The notes under the pieces: generated by a model
What the model saw: the letters and a program-made list of their open reading frames with translations, nothing else
The model's database searches: none
What the model was told of the DNA's origin: nothing
In this document: positions 10,641 to 23,400 of the stretch, one piece after another
Layout of the letters: each line of letters begins with the position of its first letter
How positions within the stretch are numbered: position 1 is the first letter of the stretch
NCBI GenBank assembly: GCA_963277665.1
Contig: OY728136.1
Span: forward strand, 809,807,123 to 809,871,122
Direction of reading: 5' to 3'
Source: Viscum album
Taxonomy: Eukaryota > Streptophyta > Magnoliopsida > Santalales > Viscaceae
Length of the DNA stretch: 64,000 nt
Translations under genes and position numbers: made by a program

Positions 10641-12530
10641 ATCCTCTTGAAGCCATAGATGGTTATACCCCCCAACCACAAGAATCTTCAATAATTAGTT
10701 ATACACTCTAGCTACAAGCTCTTCCCTTCTTCTTTTATGATTCACTATAGAAAGATCTTCCCTTTTTCCATAAGCAAGTTGGATTGCCTTTACTTGTGTA
10801 CAATATTCAAGATCTTCAATAACTCTCTTAAGTTTTTGTTGGCCTTGAAACTTCCTCTTGATCTTAGGAAGGTCAAAATATACTCAATATGAACTTTTTA
10901 TAACTTAATTCAAAAACTTCCTTAGTAATGTTTGTCTGGTCGACTTCATCTGGCATGCCCTTTGTCCAGTCAATCTTTGTTCGGTTGGTCTTCTTATGAT
11001 GCTTCTCAACTTACTATGCTTTAGTTCGACGTGATCTAATTGATGCACCTCCATTTGATGTTCTCATCCGATGCTTCTCAGTCATGTGAAGTGAGTTTGA
11101 TCTGATGTGCCTCCTTCTTCGACCTATGATTCATCCATTGGATATCTGTTTAAATCTCTTGTGTGTGATGCAATCTTTTTCAGCTAAGTAAGAACTCAGT
11201 CGACTAATATTCATTGTTCTTCTTCTACAATCGAGGGAACTCAGTCCAATAAACCTTCTTCAATAAAGTAAGAACTTGATCAGATTCTCACAACACAAAA
11301 CCTTCAGCAATTCAACTCCTTCACACGTTAGTAGTTTTCACTCTACTTTCTTTATACTGGCGTGCCACTTTATATAGGTTCACTTTCAGAAGTTTGGGCG
11401 AGAACTCAAACGCATTTTCCTACTCAATGAAACTTTGTATTTTGAAGCTTTCCACTTAATTGAATTTTTCTGGGATGCTTCTCAACTCTTCAGGAACATT
11501 CTCGAACATACGTGAAGTTTCATGAAAGATCCCCCTTTCTTTGAACTTTCTTAAACTTGGTGTTAAGGAACTTCAAAAAACTTATTTAACCTCAATAAGA
11601 AAGTAAACATTGAATGATCAACTCAGCATCGTCATGTTAAGTACTTTACATGGTTTATGCAAAGCTCCTTACAAATACTCTGTCTGATGGACTCATAGAC
11701 TTTCATTGTCTGATGGACCTTTGTTCAATTTCCCATTGTTAGGAAAGCTTTATCTATTAAGCTTAACATATGTGTGTTTGATGACATCTCATGTCTATGT
11801 CTGGTGGATCTTTACACTACTCTCTGACCAGTGCTCTTCGTATACAACCTCTGACCTCTGACCATCCGTCTGATGTCACTCGTCTTCATCTCAAACTTTG
11901 TATACCCTTCTCTACCTAGAGTGCCTTCACATTTCTCTATCTGATGACATCACAAATTTCCATCCGTTGGATCTTTCATGTGTTTGTTCGATGGAACTCT
12001 ACCATTGCCACTTTATATACATCTCCATCTAGTGCTCTACACGAATTTCCTCTATTCGATACCTTTAACAAATTGTCCTTTGCACCTTTACATAGGTTGT
12101 GTAAAACATAGATGATTTTTTTGTAGTTTGTAGGAATCAACTACTGTCTTTACGCAGGCAATGAAAAACTTGAGTTACCTCTACACAACCTTCACAACTT
12201 TCTCTGGGCGTACTTCTCCCCCTTTGTACTTCTTTTAACAGAAGGTTAGTTCATCTAATAATATGCACAACTTCGAACATCGTGAAACTCAATCTTTCTC
12301 CATAAATCCATATCTCATTCTTTGTACGCACTTGTACAAACTTTGCACTTTGCAATGCCAACTTCATCTTGTAACATTATTCATGTTATGTTCGATAACA
12401 TTGTGCAACTACAACCCCAGACAGCTGCAACATCTTCAGCTGATCATTTTTGTCCAGTGATCTGCATTCGGTGATCTCGATTCGTTATCATCAGTCTGGA
12501 AACCTTGATCCCCCCTTTGGACTCAAACAT
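10641..12530. other. AT-rich sequence, probably decayed copia material
   Basis: No gene or intact domain was found. Two minus-strand polypurine-like stretches occur (CTCCCCCTTTG near 12208 and CCCCCCTTTGG near 12510), resembling the tract before the 3' LTR of Sirevirus-type copia elements. Motifs such as GATGCTTCTCA recur near 10999, 11068 and 11476. I infer an old minus-strand copia remnant, without proof. Confidence 0.3.
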
Positions 12531-12690
12531 GGATCATAAAATTTTGCATGATGTTAGAAAATAGTAGAACGATATAACATTGTGTGACTTTCTAAGAATC
12601 ATTCTTACATAGATCACAAAAATCTGCATGATGTTAGAAACTAGTAGAACGACATAGCATTGTTTGACTTTCTAAGAATAGTTCTTACAT
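12531..12690. repeat. Tandem duplication, 80-bp unit
   Basis: Two adjacent copies (12531-12610 and 12611-12690) share GCATGATGTTAGAAA, AGTAGAACGA and GACTTTCTAAGAAT with a few substitutions. There is no coding potential. Confidence 0.85.
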
Positions 12691-14132
12691 TACATAAGGA
12701 AAGTTTCCCACACCTCATAAGAAAACTTTTCCTTTAACCTCTATAAGAAAAGTTTCCTACACACCTCCAGTAACATCTTCTCTCAACTTTCTCTACTAAC
12801 ACATATTGATACATCGATAACAAATGCAACTAAACACACTTTGGCACAACAGTTATAAACAAATACAACACAGTGATCATTCACATAATATCACATTCAC
12901 CTTGAACTTGATTTAAAACAAAATCATGTGTATTTGCATTTACTTCGAGAAATGAAATAAATCATTTTCAATAAATATTCTCGTTCACTTTAGGGAAAAA
13001 ATGAAAATTTTTATTCAGGTTTTATAGTTTCTTCGAGACAATATCATGAATATTCAATTCGTCATTTTCATTATATTTTGGGGGTTGTGTATTAGTAAAA
13101 TAAATATCATCTTTGTCATGCTTATTTAAACATCATAATCATGTTTGACATTTTTAGGGTATAGGAAGAGATAAGATATATTAAATTTTATTATGTTGTC
13201 ATCATTTTCATGACATGATTAGTAAAATTTACTTCAACACTTCGACGTACGACAAGTACGCGATGTTTATCATTCAGTCACTTCGGGTGACATTGTTTCA
13301 TTCTTTTATTTGATGAATGATATGTGTCTTGACATCGACTACGTCAGTTATTAACTCACATTCATTTAAGGAAATGAACTGAGATTTTGACAGTTGTGAA
13401 TCATTACAGCTCTTCAGGAGCTCATTATTTTTCTTACATCAAATGATTAAAAAAATAATTAATATATTTTATAATGTTACCAAGAGGAGAGAAATAAATA
13501 CGACATAGAAAACAAGACTCACTTGTTGACATAGTTCTTCGAATGAGTGAAGTCGATTTGTACGTGTAAAAACATGTCAAAAAAAGGATGTCTGGAAAAA
13601 GATGAGACATACCATTTTCAAGTAAGAATTATCTTACGTTGATGACAGTGCTGTTACGATGCACAATACGGAGAAGATGATAACGTTGATAACATGTTGT
13701 GAAATTAATCAAATGTTGATTGAAACATCGAGAAATTTTGAAGTAGATAATAAATGATTGATCAAAGACGACGTGTATCATTGAAGAAACGTGCATCGAA
13801 TATTCGTATGATGATGATAACAAATAAAAATAAAAATATAATAGAAAAACAAGAATCAAAGAAAATTTCATCATGACCATAGTCCAACCGTTTAAGTTCA
13901 AAGATTTCAAAAGATTTGAAAATATGAATATTTGTTGGAAACTAGGTGTCATCATCATCATTATCAAAATATTAACATTTCATAACATAATAGTTATTAT
14001 TATTTAAAAAAATATGATTTTAGCGGCTTCCCGGCTCGTGACCACGACTATGTCCAGACGACACGTATCCAAAGCATTTCCGCAGCAATCTCACCTCATG
14101 TGATTTTATAATTAATTTTCAATATTCAGCAA
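12691..14132. other. Intergenic sequence upstream of the transporter gene
   Basis: This is AT-rich sequence with no recognisable gene or repeat family. The small open frame at 13629-13967 (minus) has no motif and a simple-sequence start, so I do not call it. The last 300 bases would hold the promoter of the gene at 14412. Confidence 0.5.
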
Positions 14133-14140
14133 TATAAATA
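14133..14140 (+). promoter_or_regulatory. Candidate TATA box (TATAAATA)
   Basis: TATAAATA lies about 270 bp before the transporter start codon, just where the AT-rich upstream sequence changes to GC-rich sequence. The intervening CT-rich stretch (14205-14275) would form the 5' leader. No initiator or transcript evidence is available. Confidence 0.45.
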
Positions 14141-14411
14141 AATAAATAACTGATTTGATTCGGCTGACTCTTTCGCCGGCCTCGTACCTACGTGTCCTCC
14201 GCGAGAGCCGTCTGCACCCCTTCCCCCGCCCCGCCCCGCCCCTCCCGCCGCCTCCCTCCCTCCCCTTTTTGGCCGGTCCCATCTTTACAATGATGAAACC
14301 TTTCTCGTTTGGGTCCGCCCGCACTGACAGCGCCGATCTGATCGGAATCACAGCCCTGGCTGTCTTTCGCTCCGGTCGCCGCCGACGTCTTAGTCGGAGA
14401 ATCGATCGTCC

Positions 14412-15689
14412 ATGGGGTTCAGCGGGGAAGCGGGATCGTCCGCGCAGGTATTCCCCCGGGAGGACACGCCCCTGATCGGGCAGCCCCCGCCCCTATCGTC
14501 GCAGTTCAAGACCATCGCCAATGTCTTCATCGCCATCGTCGGTTCCGGCGTGCTGGGCCTCCCCTACACCTTCAGCAAGACCGGGTGGCTCCTCGGCGCG
14601 CTCACGATCTTCGCCGTCGCTGCCCTCACGTACCACTGCATGACCCTCCTGGTCGCAACCCGCCGCAAGCTCGAGTCCGCCAACAGCTCTCCCAAGATCG
14701 GCTCATTCGGCGACCTCGGCTTCGCCGTCTCCGGCTCCCTGGGCCGCTTCGCCGTCGATGCAATGATTGTCCTCTCCCAGGCCGGCTTCTGCGTCGCCTA
14801 CATCATCTTCGTCGCCCAAACCCTCGCCTTCTTGCTCAATTCTGCCTCCTCCACGATCCTGGGCATGTCCCCCAAATCCTTCTACATCTGGTGCTGCTTC
14901 CCCTTTCAGCTGGGGCTGAACTCCATCCCCACCCTCACCCACCTGGCGCCGCTGAGTATCTTCGCGGACGTGGTGGACATTGCCGCGATGGCGGTAGTTA
15001 TGGTGGAGGACGTGGGGATCTTCTCTCGCCGCCGCCCCGACGGCATCGTGGCCTGGGTGGGCGGGGCGCCGACGTTCTTCTATGGCCTTGGCGTCGCCGT
15101 GTACTCATTCGAGGGGATGGGGATGGTGCTGCCCCTGCAGTCGGAGGCTCGGAACAAGGACAGGTTCTCCCGGGCCCTGGCTCTGTCCATGGCCTTCATC
15201 TCCACCATTTACGCGGGGTTCGGGGTGCTGGGCCACCTGGCCTTCGGAGACAGCACCCGCGACATCATCACCACCAACCTGGGGAAGGGGGCGGTGAGCG
15301 CGGCGGTGCAGGTGGGGCTGTGCATCAATCTGTTCCTCACCTTCCCATTGATGATGAACCCGGTGTACGAGGTGGTGGAGCGGCGGTTCGGCGAGGGGGG
15401 TGGCTGGGGGCGGCAGCTGTTGATGCGGTGGGTGGTGGTGCTGGGGGTGACCCTGGTGGCGCTGCTGGTGCCCAACTTCGGGGACTTCCTGGCGCTGGTG
15501 GGGAGCAGCGTGTGCTCCCTTCTAGGGTTCGTGCTCCCCGCCTGGTTCCATTGGCTGGCTTTCAGGGACGAACGTATGGGCTGGAGGGGCGTCCTCTCGG
15601 ACGGCACCGTTGGGGTGTTGGGGGTGGTCATCGCGGTGTCCGGCACCTGGACTTCCCTCTCCCGGATGCTCCACGGCCGGACAGCTTAA
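14412..15689 (+). CDS. AVT3: AVT3-like vacuolar amino-acid transporter (AAAP family)
   Basis: This is an intact, intronless 425-residue frame. It belongs to the amino acid/auxin permease family (Aa_trans) and resembles the plant AVT3 subgroup, which exports neutral amino acids from the vacuole and is of similar length (about 430 residues). A polar N-terminus with REDTPLIG (16-23) precedes the first membrane segment and its family motif GSGVLGLPYTFSKTGW (44-59). About ten to eleven hydrophobic segments follow, with FEGMGMVLPL (233-242), LAFGDST (276-282), FLTFPLMMNPVYE (308-320) and VPNFGDFLALVGS (353-365). Base composition is strongly GC-rich, unlike the flanks. The start is chosen because the ATG (CCATGGGG context) gives a normal-length N-terminus. 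It is the only undamaged gene here, and the AVT3 assignment rests on motifs read by eye. Confidence 0.9.
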   Translation: MGFSGEAGSSAQVFPREDTPLIGQPPPLSSQFKTIANVFIAIVGSGVLGLPYTFSKTGWLLGALTIFAVAALTYHCMTLLVATRRKLESANSSPKIGSFGDLGFAVSGSLGRFAVDAMIVLSQAGFCVAYIIFVAQTLAFLLNSASSTILGMSPKSFYIWCCFPFQLGLNSIPTLTHLAPLSIFADVVDIAAMAVVMVEDVGIFSRRRPDGIVAWVGGAPTFFYGLGVAVYSFEGMGMVLPLQSEARNKDRFSRALALSMAFISTIYAGFGVLGHLAFGDSTRDIITTNLGKGAVSAAVQVGLCINLFLTFPLMMNPVYEVVERRFGEGGGWGRQLLMRWVVVLGVTLVALLVPNFGDFLALVGSSVCSLLGFVLPAWFHWLAFRDERMGWRGVLSDGTVGVLGVVIAVSGTWTSLSRMLHGRTA

Positions 15690-15778
15690 CATCGAAAGGT
15701 ATGCAAACTGGTGCCCAAAAACCCGTGCTGTTCGAAAATCTACCAGGAGAGCAGTTTTTTTTAAATAATTATAATTAA

Positions 15779-15784
15779 AATAAA
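15779..15784 (+). terminator. Candidate polyadenylation signal AATAAA
   Basis: AATAAA occurs 90 bp after the transporter stop codon, at the switch back to AT-rich sequence, which is a usual distance for a plant poly(A) signal. No cleavage-site evidence is available. Confidence 0.4.
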
Positions 15785-15799
15785 AACATTTGATGAATG

Positions 15800-17255
15800 A
15801 GTTTTTAATAATTATTTTTAAAAAGCATAAAACTAAATTTTATTTTTCAAAGCAAAAGCATGTTTGATAAAATTTATATTTATTGTTTTCTAAAATAAGT
15901 AAGATTATGGTGCTAAATGATGCAAAAATGATCTGTTAATTGAACACACACACTGTGTAGAGAAGCAGGTTGCTTGTAGAGAATCAGGTAGCAGCAGATA
16001 GTCTGTAAAGAATCTGGCAGCCACTGTATTCCTGTACAAGTAATGTGATCATTACAAATAAGGACTTTTTCCGTAAACAGATAATAAAATGTAATAAAGT
16101 CATCTGCAAGAAATTCGAAACAAATTTAACAAATGTAAAAAATATAATGCCATCCCTCAAGCTGGATATGGATACAATCCAAGCTGGGGAAGGGAAGTGA
16201 TGATGTTGCGCATCCAACAAAGGCTTGGTGAAGATTTTCGCCACTTGAACGGTTGTAGGGATGCGGGAGAGTAAAATGAGTCCCCGTTGAAGGTTTTCAT
16301 GTATAAAATGACAATCAATATCTATGTGTTTAGTACTTTCTTGGAAAACCTTGCTCTTGGTGATATATATGACTGCTTGGTGATCTTATTTGAGCGGGAT
16401 TGGAGTTATATTTTCAACAAGCTTATGCAATAATTTGGAAAGCCTAGATAATTCAGCTGTGACTGCACATTGATCTATACTTAGTTGTTGCAGAAGATAA
16501 ATATGCATTGACCTGCTTTGATTTCCATGATAATGGACAACCCTCCAACGTCACAAAAAAAAACCCATGAATACCATTTGGAAATGGGTCAGGGTGCCCA
16601 ATCTGAAGAATTGTTCATCAGGACACCTTGAATAGGATCACTGTGAAGATATTGTAAGACATGCACAACAACGAACAAATGAGACGAACAAGGACGTTGA
16701 TTAAATTGACTAAGGTACTGCAAAATATATGCAATGTGTGGTCTCATATGTAAGAGAAAATTAAGCTCCCAATAAACTTTCTATAATCGGCAGGATTCGG
16801 AAATGGTTTTTCCTCGACATATATGTTTTTGAGATGAAAAGCAAACGGAGAGGCAACTTCTCGAAGATCAAAATCAACATGCGCTTCACATAAATCCATG
16901 GTTTGCTTCTTTTAATAATCAGGAAAATCTTGCTGCATATGAAGAAACTCAAGTCCAAATTTGAAATGAAGAGTACCGAAGTCTTTGATCTGAAACGTGC
17001 CATGAAGAAAAGATTAAAGTGAAGTAATTTTATTAAGATAATTCCTAGTAACTAGTAATTCATCAGCGCAGACAGTTGCTCTGGTAAACCATAAAAGTAG
17101 AAGTTTTTTTTAATAAAATGTGAATGATCATGTGGGAAGTAACTTTCTCAAAAAGCTTGGCATACCACTGTTGTGAGACTTGTTTAAGACCATAAATGGA
17201 TTTTCTAAGCCTACAAACCATAGACTTGTTAGGGGATTAGAAGTCCAGGAGGAGG

Positions 17256-17299
<44 letters not shown>

Positions 17300-17404
17300 T
17301 TCATAAAGATCACCATGTAAAAACGCATTGTTGACATCTAGTTGAAACAAAGGCCAAGCTTTCTTAATTGAAGTGACAACGGGGGCTCTAATGATAGTAA
17401 ATCT
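15800..17404 (-). pseudogene. Degraded Ty1-copia 3' end (RT to RNase H, then LTR remnant)
   Basis: On the minus strand, fragments of copia reverse transcriptase appear around 17340-17250 (LDVNNAFLHGDL, then PPPGLL) and the RNase H tail around 16300-16200 (VAKIFTKPLLDAQHHHF). The polypurine tract CAGCTTGAGGGATGG follows at 16150-16164. What lies below it (15800-16148) should be the 3' LTR; its far border next to the transporter is unclear. The frames between these motifs are full of stops and shifts. A TA microsatellite interrupts the RT codons. The element is long dead and lacks gag, protease and integrase here. Confidence 0.65.
17261..17297. repeat. (TA)n microsatellite inside a copia reverse transcriptase remnant
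   Basis: About 18 uninterrupted TA dinucleotides lie exactly between codons for HGDLYEE and MKPPPG of the copia RT, where intact relatives have a short EEVYM-type linker with one or two TA steps. This suggests slippage growth after the element died. Confidence 0.95.
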
Positions 17405-18190
17405 TGTTGGGTTTTTAAGGATTGATTAACACTTGATCAACACAGCGGAAACAACTAGAAACCCAAGTACCAAAGATCTACCATGCATGAAACCAAAATC
17501 ATTTATAATATAAATGAAGAAACCTTGTGTGTACTTTATATCGATGAATGCTACTGCAACAATCTTCATCATAATGGTTTTATGAAGATCCCTTAGAGGC
17601 AGTTGAAAGACTCTCCTTCAAGGTGTATCCACGGGTTGATGTGAATCGCTCGACGCTCGGGCGGGGATATCCTTCTCTCCACGATATGCTAGTATCTCAT
17701 ATTGCAAAGGAGGAAGAAGATGAGAGCTTCAGGTAAGGGAGAATTAATAGTAAACCAAGGCAAGCAAGAACCCCCAATCTTGATAGTGTTTGCCTCCTTA
17801 TATATCCCTTGAGGGCGCTCTTCGTGTGTGCATGCATTTACTCATACATTATGAGAGTAAATGCATTCGGTTACAACTCTTTGTAACCCTTAGCTAATTC
17901 ATCCTCCCAATGTTTCATCTTATGAAACATTTAGTTTATTCAATGACACCTTACGTGGGAAAGATTCGAATGTCAACACTTTAATATCCGATTGCCAAGC
18001 TCATTGTAGGATGCCATGTGGATCGTACTCTACGATTCACAACCATACAATATGTCTCAATCGTACATTACGATTGATGGAGGCAGTGACATGATATCTT
18101 ATATCATGCCATACGATATACCCATATCATATAAAACGATATAGCCAAATACACTTAAAAAATGTAAGGCTTTAGAGCATATCTTCTTCA
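17405..18190 (-). mobile_element. Copia-type LTR, minus orientation
   Basis: The minus-strand polypurine sequence AGTGGGAGATTG (18191-18202) is the tract preceding the 3' LTR of many plant copia elements. From there the sequence runs to a terminal CCCAACA (complement of TGTTGGG at 17405). The U3/U5-like end includes GTTTCCGCTGTGTTGATC, also typical. Length is about 785 bp. It sits next to the older copia fragment at 15800-17404, suggesting nested insertion. No target duplication was identified. Confidence 0.5.
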
Positions 18191-19979
18191 ATCTCCCACT
18201 AATCTCTTTTACCGATGTACCCTAAACCTTTTAAGATATAAAGTGACATTTACTTTGTATTTTGACTGACATAATCCTTTATTTGTTAACTTTGAACTTC
18301 TCAAAATTCAAACATATTCCCATTAGCCTCTTAAACACTATTCTTTTCAGAATATCATTTTAAGATAGACAAACTCTTGTGTTAAGAAGTAACATTTATT
18401 TCCTTTAATGAAAATATTTAACAAATAAATTATTGTATTCATATCATATATGATATTCTTTGTGTTCGGAGAGTCACTTTGAAAAGAATATTTTATTCTT
18501 TAAAATACGCCACCGATGGCGGTGAGATCATCTCTCTCATATTTTAACAATCTGGATAAACTCTTTTATCCAGGATAAGATATTTTTATCCTTATCTTCT
18601 TCTCAAGTATGTCATAGAATCCGATGAATCATAAACCATGTGTATTTGAATCCATCATCCCATATTGTTTATAACAACTTCTCTTATCATATAAGAGAAA
18701 TGAGACAAAGACACACACCCTTTATTCAAATTTATGTGGGCTTGATATATTCCTTTACATTCAAATTTATGATTCAACAACCCTTTGTTTTATCATTTGA
18801 ATACAAACTACAAGCTCTATCAATAATCTCTATGATTTTGAACTCATATATATTTACAAAATTTGTAAAGTAGACATTTGGTATCATGTCTTTCAAAATT
18901 AAAGAATTGTCCATTGAGTTTCTTAAAATCCTTCAGGCATTTCGGACAATTCCATTTTATTGAATCATTACTCCTTGACACCTTCGAGTTTCAATGACCT
19001 TTGCTAGCTGCTCGAAGGAACATTGTTGGACTTTCCAACTTAATTTTCTTCTTTTGATTTAAACTTTCATCCACTTGTACCGATGATACAACACCAAAAC
19101 TTGAACATCATATACCCTAGTTGGTCTATCCTTCACACTTTGAGAAAATAGGGTAAACATTTTTTGAATTCATTCACATTGGTGGGATATTTTCGAAAAT
19201 AACAACAGAATGAATTAACAGTCGGGCCAAGCCTTAAAGGATATCCCCGATCTCTCCTTGTCATTAGCACACTTAAATCACTATACGAGTGGTGACTATA
19301 CTTCATTTAGTCATCTTGCATCTAATGCTTTTGAAAGCTTATGTGAATCGTTCTATGCTTCTCATAATCATCTCCATTCAACTGTTGAACAACTTCAATA
19401 GTTGTTTGTTCGTGTAGGAGTTACTCTAGCATGTAGAATTTTTTTAAAGAACTTTTCTTAAGTTTTGCACCGGTCTAAGAAGTTGCTTACATTAAGCTTC
19501 TTCTTTTAAAAATTGATATCAAAGTGAAGTTTGATGACGATGATGCTGTTAATCTACAATAGAAACTTTTATCAGATGAGTATCGTGTTTTACATTCATT
19601 TAATAATGACTTTTATTAAATGAATTACTACTAAAATGATGACCCCTTTTAAATTTATCATATCTATTAGTGGATGAAGATTCATATTTTACTAAGCAAT
19701 GATCCCGTTTTGGCGTGAACTTTATCGCTTAGTTATTTAGGTTGTCTGTTATGCCAATCATATCATATATGACTCTTGGATGATTGGGCAAATAACTTTT
19801 TATCTAATCCATCATATGTATAAACTCAACATGATTCCTCTGGTATATCCTAACTCTTAGAGTTTCTCAATTAAGTGTAACTCAAAGAAAACTTTAAGAA
19901 CAAGACACCTAACTCTTAATATTTTTAAAGAGATTTAATTTCACTGTCTTATTTCATGTTATTCCTTTTACATGTATGC
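18191..19979. other. AT-rich sequence, likely interior of a dead copia element
   Basis: No open frame with a recognisable domain was found. It follows the polypurine tract of the LTR at 17405-18190, so it is probably the eroded interior of the same element, ending where gypsy integrase codons begin. Short open frames here carry no motif. Confidence 0.35.
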
Positions 19980-20438
19980 TTGCTTCTAATGAAATATCGA
20001 GTCCCTATTTTCATTTCTTTGAATTAATCAAAAAAGAAGTCAGAAATTCCTTGCAACTCCAAGAGCTCAACAAGGAAATAAATGAGGGAAGGGTGTGGGT
20101 TGGATCGATAAAGATGGTTTGATTTTATATCGGGGGCGTGTATTTGAATATCGATTTCCCTCTCATTTCTGTAGTGTTGGACGCTATTCATAACATGTTT
20201 CACGAAGGCTATCAAAATGCCTTATATAGGATCTTGAGGGATTTCTATTGGTTTGGAATGAAACAGTTGGTGTAAAAGTTTGTCTGGTTATGCTCTACTT
20301 GCCAAAGAAGCAAAATACAACTTATACCAGCAGGTCTTCTCAAACTGTTGCAAATTCCAACACAACTTTGATTTGATATTTCTCTAGATTTTGTGGACGG
20401 TCTTCCATAATCTCATGGTAAATCGGTTTTATTGGTTG
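19980..20438 (+). pseudogene. Ty3-gypsy integrase N-terminal fragment
   Basis: Frame-shifted pieces read ELIKKEV, DGLILYRGRVF, MFHEGYQNALYRILRDFYWFGMK, CSTCQRSK, PAGLL and DISLDFVDGLP. These are the H2C2 zinc-binding segment and the start of the catalytic core (first Asp in DFVDGLP) of a plant gypsy integrase, Reina-like by motif style. The frame has several stops (for example TAA at 20272). It breaks off at GKSVLLV, where the hAT element enters, and resumes at 24054. Confidence 0.75.
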
Positions 20439-23400
20439 CATAGTTGTCAAATCGCCCCGTCGCGGCATCGCGGTGCGGAGCGGCACCCAACCGCTTCACG
20501 CGGTTTGATCGCGGCCGGAACGCGATCACACCGCGCCACCCGCTATTGCGGTCGTCACGCTTCCGCCGCGATCCCGGCCGGCGCGGCCGCGCCTTCTTCT
20601 GGCGCCAAAGCATGTCAGTTTTTTTTTGCTTCGTAAGCGGTTTGACCCAACTCACCCTGCCTAACCCACACGCGTTTTTTTCCAGGCACGACTCTCCTTC
20701 CTGTCACTGCTGCGCGCACACTATCACCGTTTTTTTTTCAGGTGCTGCTACTCCTCCTTCCTCCTGCTACGCTCACACCTTTTTTTTCCAGGTGCTCCTT
20801 CCTCCTATCTGCAACAGATTTCTCCTTTATTTCCTATGCTGCCACTCATTTGCGCTTAGCATAGCATCTACTGCTCTGCTTCGCATGGTTCCGACAATGC
20901 CGACAACTATTAAAAATAGCAATAAAGTGACGACAACCTTTCATCAGTGTTTTTTTTTCGGTGATCCAAACATCTGTCTTTTGTTTGTTATTTGTTTCAA
21001 ACACGTATCTTAAACTCTTCTTTCTACCATTTTTGCCTTGCCTTCTCTACAGCTACTATGACTTCATTTTCTCAGCCATCTCCAACTGATGCTACGATCG
21101 TAGAGTCTTTTCCACCATTGGTGAAGCCTCAAGGAAAAAAATTAGATATTGCTTGGCAGTGAAATGCTTTAAGAGACATCAACAATAAAAAGAAATTCAC
21201 ACGTGACTTTTGCATGATGGTGACCAATGGTGGCATTACTCAAGTCAAAGAACATCAAATGGAATTACTGGGAAATGTTCAGAAGTGTAGGAAGACTCCT
21301 CAAGAAGTGAAAGGCAAGCTTATTGCAGTGAAAACAAAGAAAAAAGATGACAAATCAGCATATATGAATGATATTCATGATATTGATGAGGATATGGAGG
21401 AAGAGCTTGAAGAAATTCATGCCGTTGGGAGAGAAAAAAGAAGTTATGCATTAAGTGCTTCATCATGTCCTTTAAGTGGCAACAAAGTGAAAAATGTGAA
21501 AGGGCCACTTGATGCAATGTTCATGGAAGATCCGGTAAGAGTAGTCAAGGATGCAAAGTAAACAAGCATTAAAGATGCTTGTAGCAAGCAATTAAGAGAT
21601 CGAACGGTGCAATACATAGATTGATTCCTTTGCTCAAATGGAATTGCTTTTAATGTTGTTCGATCGAGAAGCTTCAAGATGATGGTGGAAGCAATTGGAC
21701 AATATGAACCACACTTGAAAGTTCCAAGCTATCATGAGTGGAGGGTTCCTTTTCTTAAAAAGGAGCTAGAGTATACAAAGGAATTGTTGAAGGGCCATGA
21801 AATTGAATGAGAAAACTATGGTTGCTCAGTCATGTCTGATGGTTGGACGAACAAGAAAGGAAGAACCTTGATCAATTTCTTGGTAAATTGTCCAACCGGT
21901 TCAATGTTTGTTAAATGTGTTGATGCATCAAGCTACGTGAAAACGGGAGAAGTGGTTTATAAGTTATTGGATGATTTTGTGGAAGAGATTGGAGAATCAA
22001 AGGTTGTGCAAATAGTTATTGACAACGGAAATAATTTCAAGTTAGATGGTAATAAAAAACTTTTGTTTTTTTTAATTTTTAAAAATACTTCCATTTCATT
22101 TTAATATTATCAATTCAGTTAACAACTTAAGCTTTTAATTGTTTGTTATCGATTTTGTATGATTTTAGGTAAGTTGTTGATGGTTAAGAGGCAACACTTA
22201 TTTTGGACTCCATGTGCCGCACATTGTCTTGATTTAATCTTGGAAAACATTGACAAGCTTAGTAGGGTGAAGAGGGTTATAGAAAGAGACATTAAACTTG
22301 TGACCTTTATCTACAACCACTTATTGACATTGAACATTATGAAGAGGTTCACTAACAAAACTGAGTTCGTGAGATATGAAGTTACTCGATTTGCTGCAAC
22401 ATTTTTAACTTTACAAAGGTTGTATTTTCAAAAAAATAATCTCAGAAAGATGTTTACTTCTGAAAAGTGGTTGAGATCCAAAAATGCAAAAGAAACAAAG
22501 GGAAAGCGTGCTGCCGACATCGTGTTGATGCCATCATTTTGGAATGATGTTGTTTATAGTCTCAAGGCTATGAGACCTCTTGTAGAAGTTCTTAGATTGG
22601 TTGATAATGAGAAGAAACCGGCAATGAGTTTCATTTATGAGGCTATGAACAGGGCAAAAGAGACCATTCATAAGCTTTTCTTGAATGATGAAACCTAGTA
22701 TAAAGATATATTTGAGATAATTGATGAAAGATGGAATTTTCAGTGACATCATCTATTGCATGCAACGAGTTATTATTTGAATCCTCAATTTTTCTATGGA
22801 AATCCAAGTATTGAAAGAGATGCAGAGGTGATGAAAGTCTTATATGATTGTGTAGAGAGATTGTCTCCTAGCCCTAAGGAGGAAGACAAAGCTTGTTTAG
22901 AATTGACAACATATAGAAGCGCACAAGACCTCTTTGGTGGGAAAGGTTGCATGCGACAACAGAGTACAATAGCTCCTGGTAAGAGTTTATTTTTGTCTTG
23001 ATTATTTAATTACACGATCCTTAATTTTAGATCATTACAAAACAATGCTAATAAATAATAATTGCAGCTGAATGGTGGAAGAATTATGGAGGAACACCAT
23101 CTTCGATGGCAATTGCCATCAAAGTTTTGAGCTTGACATGTAGCTCATCGGGATGGGAGAGGAATTGGAGTGCCTTTGAGCATGTAAGTAACTTAGTATC
23201 AATACTCAACTCATTTTCATTTAAGCTTGAACTTTATTAGTGATACCAATGTTTTTTTAATTTTTATAAAATAGGTTCATTCTAAAAAGAGAAGTCGGCT
23301 AGAGCATTAAAGGTTGCAAGACTTGGTGTTCATCAAATACAACTAAACTTTGAGAGACCGATTTGATTCCAGAGATGTCACCGATCCCATTGTTCTAAAG

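Noticed and set aside
14155..14475. Open frame upstream of and overlapping the transporter start
   Set aside because: It is the CT-rich leader translated; no motif. At most an upstream ORF, without evidence of use.
14585..15778. Second long open frame (397 codons) overlapping the transporter in another frame
   Set aside because: It lacks domains, is rich in Arg/His/Gly/Pro and starts inside the transporter; GC-rich codons with high GC3 commonly create such shadow frames.
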